Positions 6,594 to 11,021 of a stretch of 11,021 nucleotides of DNA are shown piece by piece; the stretch's first letter is position 1; each line of letters starts with the position of its first letter. The stretch spans positions 1 to 11,021 of the forward strand of contig CAYHRJ010000036.1 in assembly GCA_964359095.1 (NCBI GenBank), in the 5' to 3' direction. Both the position numbers and the translations under genes were made by a program. Below the pieces are notes generated by a model. The model was not told where the DNA came from. It ran no database searches and saw only the letters and a list, made by a program, of their open reading frames with translations. This DNA is from JACRJW01 sp964359095 (lineage in GTDB: Bacteria; Patescibacteriota; Patescibacteriia; UBA9934; GWF2-40-263).

Positions 6594-8609
6594 ATGAGCA
6601 AACTGGAAGTAAAAGTTCGGATACACAAGCTCAAGGAGGTCATCGCCGAGCATCGATACAACTATCACGTCCTGGATAAGACGACGATTTCAGATGCGGC
6701 GTTGGATTCGCTCAAGCACGAGCTCTACAAACTTGAACAGGAATATCCGGAGTTCATCACGCCCGACTCGCCGACTCAGCGCGTGGGAGGAAAGCCCTTG
6801 TCGAAATTCGAGAAGGTGAAACATGCACGTCCAATGCTCTCGATGGAGGACGTGTTTACGCGGGTGGAGTTTGAATCTTGGATTGCTCGCATTCAGAAAC
6901 TCTCAATCTCTGCCACATCGTCTACCTCTTTCACCTTCTTCTGTATGCCCAAGCTTGATGGGCTCGCTGTGAGTCTTGTGTACAAAGACGGCTTGCTTGT
7001 GACGGCTGCGACTCGAGGAGATGGAAGAATTGGCGAGGACGTGACGCGCAACGTGAGGACAATTGAGTCGGTGCCGTTGAAGCTGAGAGGGCTTCGAGGG
7101 CTACAAGGGCTTCAAGGAAAAGTTGAAGTGCGAGGGGAGATTTATTTTCCGGTGAAGGCATTTGAGAAGATGAATCGTGAGCTCGAAAAAAAAGGCGAGC
7201 CGGTGTTTGCCAATCCTCGCAATACAGCGGCGGGATCGATTCGTCAGCTTGATCCGAGCGTGACTGCTTCCCGTGGACTCGCATTTGTTGCGTGGGATTT
7301 GGACGCAGATTTTGGACAGAAGACGATCGAGGAAGAATGGAAACTCATGCGCGAGATGGGATTCAAACCTGCACCAGACTCCGTGCTGCTTCGCTCGGTC
7401 GCGGAGATTGAGAAACATTGGAGCATGCTTCAGAAAAAGCGTGAGAAGCTTGGCTACTGGGTGGATGGGATGGTTGTGCGTGAGAATGATAATGATGCGT
7501 TTACAAAACTCGGTGTCGTAGGCAAGACACCACGCGGGCTTGTTGCATGGAAGTTTCCAGCCGAGGAAGCTACGACGAAAATAAAAGAGATCGAGTGGAC
7601 GGTGGGGCGTACGGGAGCCCTGACACCAGTTGCGCTCGTTGAACCAACCTGGATCGGCGGGACGACCGTGCAACACGCAAGTCTCCACAACCTCGACGAG
7701 GTCGAACGACTGGATGCGCGTGTGGGCGACACGATCATCCTCTACAAAGCAGGCGACATCATTCCCAAGATTAAAGAAGTCATCGTGAAGCTCCGGCCAA
7801 GCACAACACACAAGACCAAAGCACCGACGACGTGTCCCGTGTGCGGTGCATCGGTTGAACGGCGAGAGAAAGAGGTCGCCATCTACTGCACCAACCCAAA
7901 ATGTTTTGTCCAAGATCGTGAAGCGATCCTCCATGCGGCGAGAGCTTTTGAAATCGACGGTCTTGGCCCGCAGACGATCGCGACGCTTCTCGAGAATGGA
8001 ATCATCATGAGTCCTGCCGACTTATTTGTCCTTAAGCCTGGAGACGTGCTTGGACTTGAAGGGTTCGCCGATGTCTCTGCGAATAAACTTGTCGAGCAAA
8101 TTCAGGCTCGTAAGATGATCAGCTTGCCGAATTTTATTCTTGCGTTGGGAATCCGGAATGTGGGTGAGCAGACAGCGATCGATATTGCCAACCATTTTGG
8201 AACGCTTCAGAACATGATGAGTGCGAGCCTCGAAGACCTCATTGAGGTCGATGGTATCGGCGACGTGGTGGCGAGAAGTGTGCGTGAGTACTTTGATGAG
8301 GATCGCCACCGCGGACTCGTAGAGGAGTACATCAAGAACGGAATCGTGATCCAGACACAAAGGGCATCAAGCAAGCAGACGAAGGCAACAGGCAAGACGT
8401 TCGTGGTGACAGGCACGCTTAAGTCGCTCAGCCGTGATGACGCGAAAGAAGCGATCCGACGAGCTGGGGGAAAGGTGGCGGGGTCGGTGAGTCAAAAAAC
8501 AAACTTCGTGGTTGTGGGTGAGAATCCCGGCTCGAAGTTCGATGAGGCTAAAAAATTGGGAGTCTCTACCTTGTCGGAGAAGGAGTTTCTCGCTATCCTG
8601 CGTGGGTAG
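6594..8609 (+). CDS. ligA: NAD-dependent DNA ligase LigA
   Basis: A 671-residue NAD+-dependent DNA ligase, essential for joining Okazaki fragments and repair nicks. Domain Ia holds the NAD-binding RYNYHVLDKTTISDAALD and DSPTQRVGG; the adenylation domain has the AMP-accepting Lys K120 in PKLDG, then TRGDGRIGEDVTRNVRTI, EVRGEIYFP and ANPRNTAAGSIRQLD. The OB fold contains GRTGALTPVA and HNLDEVERLDARVGD. A four-Cys zinc finger (C414, C417, C432, C437) is followed by helix-hairpin-helix repeats and a C-terminal BRCT domain (about 593-671). Length matches E. coli LigA (671 aa). I start at ATG 6594; a TTG at 6585 would overlap the pilD stop and add only MFD. A short tandem repeat enlarges one adenylation-domain loop. 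The stop codon is already inside a downstream hairpin. Confidence 0.98.
   Translation: MSKLEVKVRIHKLKEVIAEHRYNYHVLDKTTISDAALDSLKHELYKLEQEYPEFITPDSPTQRVGGKPLSKFEKVKHARPMLSMEDVFTRVEFESWIARIQKLSISATSSTSFTFFCMPKLDGLAVSLVYKDGLLVTAATRGDGRIGEDVTRNVRTIESVPLKLRGLRGLQGLQGKVEVRGEIYFPVKAFEKMNRELEKKGEPVFANPRNTAAGSIRQLDPSVTASRGLAFVAWDLDADFGQKTIEEEWKLMREMGFKPAPDSVLLRSVAEIEKHWSMLQKKREKLGYWVDGMVVRENDNDAFTKLGVVGKTPRGLVAWKFPAEEATTKIKEIEWTVGRTGALTPVALVEPTWIGGTTVQHASLHNLDEVERLDARVGDTIILYKAGDIIPKIKEVIVKLRPSTTHKTKAPTTCPVCGASVERREKEVAIYCTNPKCFVQDREAILHAARAFEIDGLGPQTIATLLENGIIMSPADLFVLKPGDVLGLEGFADVSANKLVEQIQARKMISLPNFILALGIRNVGEQTAIDIANHFGTLQNMMSASLEDLIEVDGIGDVVARSVREYFDEDRHRGLVEEYIKNGIVIQTQRASSKQTKATGKTFVVTGTLKSLSRDDAKEAIRRAGGKVAGSVSQKTNFVVVGENPGSKFDEAKKLGVSTLSEKEFLAILRG
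7089..7115 (+). repeat. 9-bp tandem repeat (three units) within ligA
   Basis: Three consecutive 9-base units, GGGCTTCGA, GGGCTACAA and GGGCTTCAA, encode the run RGLRGLQGLQG. It lies between VPLKL and KVEVRGEIYFP, where other LigA proteins have a short surface loop. In-frame and of unit length divisible by three, so it can expand or contract without breaking the gene. Confidence 0.65.
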
Positions 8610-8630
8610 CCCCGGGTTTCAGCCCGGGCT
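8608..8630. repeat. GC-rich hairpin at the ligA stop codon
   Basis: AGCCCCGGG (8608-8616) pairs with CCCGGGCT (8623-8630) around a TTTCAG loop, with one bulged C. It overlaps the ligA TAG. It is not followed by a T run, so it is not a normal intrinsic terminator. It may be a third repeat type or an mRNA-stabilising 3' hairpin. Confidence 0.6.
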
Positions 8631-8641
8631 GCACCCAGGCT

Positions 8642-8701
8642 CCCGCCGTCGCTTCCGCCGTCGCCAAGGCTATGGCGGACAAGAAAGCTACGGTGGGCAG
8701 G
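8642..8701 (+). repeat. 30-bp palindromic repeat, copy 3 (outer, interrupted)
   Basis: The left part (8642-8654, 13 bases) and right part (8685-8701, 17 bases) add up to exactly 30 bases. Joined, they match copy 2 at 26 of 30 positions. The arms pair at 12 of 13 positions, including one G.T. The 30 bases between them are a second copy of the same family. Confidence 0.8.
8654..8683 (+). repeat. 30-bp palindromic repeat, copy 4 (inner, nested in copy 3)
   Basis: Matches copy 2 at 24 of 30 positions. Outer arms TCCGCC and GGCGGA are fully Watson-Crick paired, extended by a G.T, a T-A, one C.T mismatch and two more pairs around the CAAG loop. Its boundary with copy 3 is uncertain by one base because a T is shared. 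An ATG at 8672 in its right arm could be mistaken for the gatC start. Confidence 0.8.
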
Positions 8702-8725
8702 AAAGCCTGGGACTACCACAACGAT

Positions 8726-9031
8726 ATGAAATTTTCACGCGAAGAAGTGTTAAAAATCGCCAAACTGGCGCGGCTTCATTTGGAGGAAGAGGACATCGCC
8801 AAGTATCAAGAAGATCTTGGCTCGATTTTGTCCTACGTCGAGAAGTTGCAGGAACTCAATACCGATGACGTTCCGGAGTTCCAGCACGCGGCCGGGAGTG
8901 TGAATGTGTTTCGGGAGGACGTTGTGGAGAACTGCGATCCGGATGTGCGCCGTCGGGCGATCGACAACTTTACGTCTCGCGAAGGAGATCTTCTGAAGGT
9001 GCAAGCCGTGTTTGAAAACAGAACCGAATAG
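8726..9031 (+). CDS. gatC: Asp-tRNA(Asn)/Glu-tRNA(Gln) amidotransferase subunit C
   Basis: A 101-residue GatC, the small subunit that wraps around GatA and GatB and stabilises the amidotransferase that converts misacylated Glu-tRNA(Gln) and/or Asp-tRNA(Asn). The start MKFSREEVLKIAKLARLHLEEED is the usual GatC opening; then LGSILSYVEKLQELNTDDVPE and a C-terminal part ending LLKVQAVFENRTE, with the family-length normal at about 95-100 aa. I chose ATG 8726 over the in-frame ATG at 8672, because the extra 18 residues would come entirely from the palindromic repeat block and the upstream ATG would be buried in its stem. No Shine-Dalgarno sequence. It lies two bases before gatA; gatB is not adjacent on the visible side. 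Confidence 0.95.
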   Translation: MKFSREEVLKIAKLARLHLEEEDIAKYQEDLGSILSYVEKLQELNTDDVPEFQHAAGSVNVFREDVVENCDPDVRRRAIDNFTSREGDLLKVQAVFENRTE

Positions 9032-9033
9032 CT

Positions 9034-10479
9034 ATGGACGAATCAATACTGACAATCAAAGAGGCGGGGGAGAAGCTCGCGAGCGGAGAACTGACAGCCG
9101 AGGCGCTCACACGCAGTTGCTTGGACGCCATTGAACAAGGCGACACAGACGTGAAAGCTTTTTTGAGTGTGTCGGAGACGGCACTTGAGGAAGCACGTGC
9201 CATTGACGCACGTCGAGCGGCCGGTGAATCCCTTGGGCCTCTTGCAGGTATTCCCGTTGGTGTGAAAGACGTGATTTTGGTTCAAGACTGGGAGACAACA
9301 GGAGGATCGCAAATTCTTGAAGGATATAACGCGCCTTATGACGCGACGGCAATTGCGCGATTGAGAGCGGCTGGAGCGATCTTGTTAGGGAGAACAAATT
9401 GCGACGAGTTTGCCATGGGATCGTCTACCGAGAATTCTCATTATTTTCCAACGACCAACCCTTGGGACAAAACAAAAGTTCCAGGTGGATCAAGCGGTGG
9501 CTCTGCCGCGGCAGTTGCGGCTGGGTTTGTGCCAGCGGCTCTTGGATCCGAAACTGGAGGCTCGGTTCGCCAACCAGCTTCGTTATGCGGCATTGTCGGT
9601 CTCAAACCAACGTACGGCCGGGTCTCTCGTTACGGCCTAATGGCTTTGTCCTCAAGCATGGATCAAATCGGTCCATGCGCTCGAACCGTTGAAGACGTTG
9701 CAATGCTTCTTGAGGCCATCGAAGGTTACGATCCAAAAGATTCGACCTCGGCTGAGCTTTCAAACACCACCGTGCCGACGTTGATTGAAAAAGATGTGAG
9801 CGGGATGACATTGGGCGTTCCGAAAGAATACTTTGCCAGCGGCATGGACTCGCATGTCGCATCGGTGGTGCAAGAGGCGATTGCAGAACTCGAGCGGGCT
9901 GGTGCGAAGATTCAGGACATCTCACTGCCGCATTCGCCGTACGCCCTTGCCGCCTACTACATCATCCAACCCGCGGAGGCGAGCTCAAACCTCGGACGAT
10001 TTGACGGGCTGCGCTATGGCTACCATTCCAGTGGGGAAAACCTGCAAGAGACGTATGAGCGAACTCGAGGTGAGGGATTTGGAAAAGAAGTGAAACGACG
10101 CATCATGCTTGGATCCTACACGCTCTCGGCTGGCTACTACGATGCGTATTACCGCAAGGCGCTTAAGGTGCGAACGCTTATCAAGCGAGATTTTGACGAG
10201 GCGTTCAAGAATGTTGATGCGATTGTGTGTCCGACCAGCCCAAGCGTTGCGTGGAACATCGGCGAGAAGTTTGATGACCCGCTCGCGATGTATCTCGCGG
10301 ACATTTACACCGTGACCGCCAACCTCGCGACGATCCCGGGGATGTCCGTTCCATGTGGCTTCGTTGACGGCCTTCCGGTGGGGTTGCAGATTCTTGGGAA
10401 ACCGTTTGATGAATATACGTTATTTCGTGTGGGAGCAACTTATCAAGATCGAACCGACTGGCATACACGAACTCCATGA
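9034..10479 (+). CDS. gatA: Asp-tRNA(Asn)/Glu-tRNA(Gln) amidotransferase subunit A
   Basis: A 481-residue amidase-signature enzyme that releases ammonia from glutamine and feeds it to GatB for tRNA-bound transamidation. The Ser-cisSer-Lys triad is intact: K78 (GIPVGVKDVI), S153 (PGGSSGGSAAAVAAG) and the nucleophile S177 (ETGGSVRQPAS). Other family marks are GRTNCDEFAMGSSTENS, GLKPTYGRVSRYGL and SLDQIGP-like SSMDQIGP, and a C-terminus ending TDWHTRTP. Length is normal (about 485 aa). It starts two bases after the gatC stop, with no Shine-Dalgarno sequence, and its TGA overlaps the lgt ATG (ATGA). The cell therefore makes Gln-tRNA and/or Asn-tRNA indirectly, and a gatB must lie elsewhere in the genome. 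Confidence 0.98.
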   Translation: MDESILTIKEAGEKLASGELTAEALTRSCLDAIEQGDTDVKAFLSVSETALEEARAIDARRAAGESLGPLAGIPVGVKDVILVQDWETTGGSQILEGYNAPYDATAIARLRAAGAILLGRTNCDEFAMGSSTENSHYFPTTNPWDKTKVPGGSSGGSAAAVAAGFVPAALGSETGGSVRQPASLCGIVGLKPTYGRVSRYGLMALSSSMDQIGPCARTVEDVAMLLEAIEGYDPKDSTSAELSNTTVPTLIEKDVSGMTLGVPKEYFASGMDSHVASVVQEAIAELERAGAKIQDISLPHSPYALAAYYIIQPAEASSNLGRFDGLRYGYHSSGENLQETYERTRGEGFGKEVKRRIMLGSYTLSAGYYDAYYRKALKVRTLIKRDFDEAFKNVDAIVCPTSPSVAWNIGEKFDDPLAMYLADIYTVTANLATIPGMSVPCGFVDGLPVGLQILGKPFDEYTLFRVGATYQDRTDWHTRTP

Positions 10480-11021
10480 TCCCGTATTTTCAAATCACAA
10501 CGATTCATCTCGGCCCCGTACCGATTCAGGTCTGGGGTCTTATGGTCGCGCTCGGAATCTTGGCGGCGACGTGGGTGGCCGCGAAAATGGCAAAAACGCG
10601 CGGGCAGAATCCGGAGATCATTTGGGATCTCAGCGTCTGGGTAATCGTTGCGGCGTTCATAGGAGCGCGCCTCGTCCACGCCGTCTATGAGCCAGCCACG
10701 TATCTCCAGGATCCTCTCGAGTTTCTACGCATCTGGCATGGCGGATTTTCGATCATGGGAGGATTCCTGGGCGCGCTTCCAGCCGGCATCTGGTTTTTGC
10801 GCCGACGCCACGTGGACGTCTTTGCCTACTCTGACACGGCCGTCTTCGGCCTTCCACTTGGAATTTTTATTGGCCGCATCGGCTGTTTTCTCATCCATGA
10901 CCACCCAGGCACGCTCACGAATTTTCCATTGGGCGTTCAGTATCCCGACGGCGTGCGCCACGACCATGGTTTGTACGATTCGATCAATGGTTTGATCTTG
11001 TTCTTGCTGTTCCTCCTGCTA
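10476..11021 (+). CDS. lgt: Prolipoprotein diacylglyceryl transferase (Lgt), 3' end outside window
   Basis: An open frame of 182 codons runs to the window edge without a stop. It begins MIPYFQITTIHLGPVPIQVW, a typical Lgt start, then a membrane segment (GLMVALGILAATWVAA), WVIVAAFIGARLVHAVYE, the HGGFSIMGG motif carrying the conserved His, and IGRIGCFLIHDHPGTLTNF, followed by RHDHGLYDSING. Lgt is a polytopic membrane enzyme that moves diacylglycerol from phosphatidylglycerol to the lipobox Cys of prolipoproteins. The visible part is about two thirds of a usual 260-290 aa protein. The Arg of the signature GRxGxF is kept, but the usual Asn is Cys and the usual Glu region reads HDHPG, a divergent subfamily. 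It overlaps the gatA stop by four bases, so it is translationally coupled. Confidence 0.93.
   Translation, partial: MIPYFQITTIHLGPVPIQVWGLMVALGILAATWVAAKMAKTRGQNPEIIWDLSVWVIVAAFIGARLVHAVYEPATYLQDPLEFLRIWHGGFSIMGGFLGALPAGIWFLRRRHVDVFAYSDTAVFGLPLGIFIGRIGCFLIHDHPGTLTNFPLGVQYPDGVRHDHGLYDSINGLILFLLFLLL

Larger units (their letters stand above)
8634..8711. repeat. Triple-nested inverted repeat between ligA and gatC
   Basis: Perfect 8-base arms CCCAGGCT (8634-8641) and AGCCTGGG (8704-8711) enclose an outer 30-bp-family palindrome, which encloses an inner one. The predicted RNA is one long hairpin with a roughly 30-pair interrupted stem and a CAAG loop, with small bulges on the 3' side (8680-8684 and 8698-8703). 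It ends 14 bases before the gatC start. Together with the adjoining hairpin, this accounts for nearly all of the ligA-gatC gap. Confidence 0.75.

Noticed and set aside
7101..7934. A 277-residue open frame on the - strand inside ligA
   Set aside because: It lies wholly opposite the highly conserved ligA adenylation and zinc-finger region, shows no recognisable domain, has an odd His/Arg/Cys-rich composition, and has no promoter in view. Antisense openness of a G/C-biased gene explains it.
5242..8701. Dispersed 30-bp repeats as a degenerate CRISPR array
   Set aside because: The copies are hundreds to thousands of bases apart, occur in both orientations, lie in genes or nested in each other, and have no regular spacers or cas genes nearby.
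8672..8725. An 18-codon N-terminal extension of gatC starting at ATG 8672
   Set aside because: The extra residues are encoded by the palindromic repeat block, have no match to the usual GatC N-terminus, and the ATG would be locked in the hairpin stem.
1..11021. tRNA, rRNA or riboswitch genes
   Set aside because: I found no cloverleaf-like segment, rRNA-like sequence or recognisable riboswitch core; no gap is longer than about 120 bases.

Overview
The window is an 11 kb, gene-dense, single-strand stretch of a bacterial chromosome with roughly balanced base composition. Every gene I can support is on the + strand, with gaps of a few bases or start/stop overlaps. Several things suggest a Candidate Phyla Radiation (Patescibacteria) genome, probably a Parcubacteria-like lineage: compact housekeeping genes packed beside a small type IV pilus set, a short RNase HI without extra domains, a RelE-type toxin module, almost no Shine-Dalgarno sequences, and GC-rich palindromic repeats inside and between genes. 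TGA is used as a stop (lepA, recJ, pilD, gatA), so this is not a lineage that reads UGA as glycine. The lineage call is inference from gene content; no rRNA is present to settle it.

Layout: (1) 2-2746, information processing: the 3' part of lepA (elongation factor 4) and a full recJ exonuclease. (2) 2743-3311, a small toxin-antitoxin pair with its own likely promoter overlapping the recJ stop. (3) 3329-3733, an RNase HI-like gene. (4) 3737-6592, a type IV pilus segment starting at an extended -10 promoter almost on top of the pilM start codon: pilM, a stand-alone receiver-domain protein, a prepilin and the prepilin peptidase pilD. The pilus motor ATPases and the platform protein PilC are not in the window. 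(5) 6594-8609, NAD-dependent DNA ligase ligA. (6) 8608-8711, a block made almost entirely of inverted repeats. (7) 8726-11021, gatC, gatA and the 5' part of lgt. lgt overlaps the gatA stop by four bases and runs off the window.

The most unusual signal is a family of about 30-bp imperfect palindromes, with a second, shorter palindrome type. One copy supplies ten of the sixteen leader residues of the prepilin and ends exactly at the peptidase cleavage site. One copy lies in the pilD leader, flanked by an 8-bp direct repeat. One copy at the ligA-gatC junction carries a second full 30-bp copy inside its loop, and removing the inner copy restores a normal-length outer copy. A different palindrome adds about a dozen in-frame residues to a PilM loop. 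Read in the transcribed direction, the copies keep paired outer arms using G.U wobbles. This pattern fits a small mobile palindromic element acting as an RNA hairpin, comparable in principle to REP or Rickettsia palindromic elements. That interpretation is inference and needs genome-wide counting.

Functionally, the pilus genes form a unit in which PilD would cleave the prepilin encoded just upstream and PilM would help assemble the fibre. GatC and GatA would form the amidotransferase with a GatB encoded elsewhere. RecJ, LigA and RNase HI all act in DNA replication and repair.
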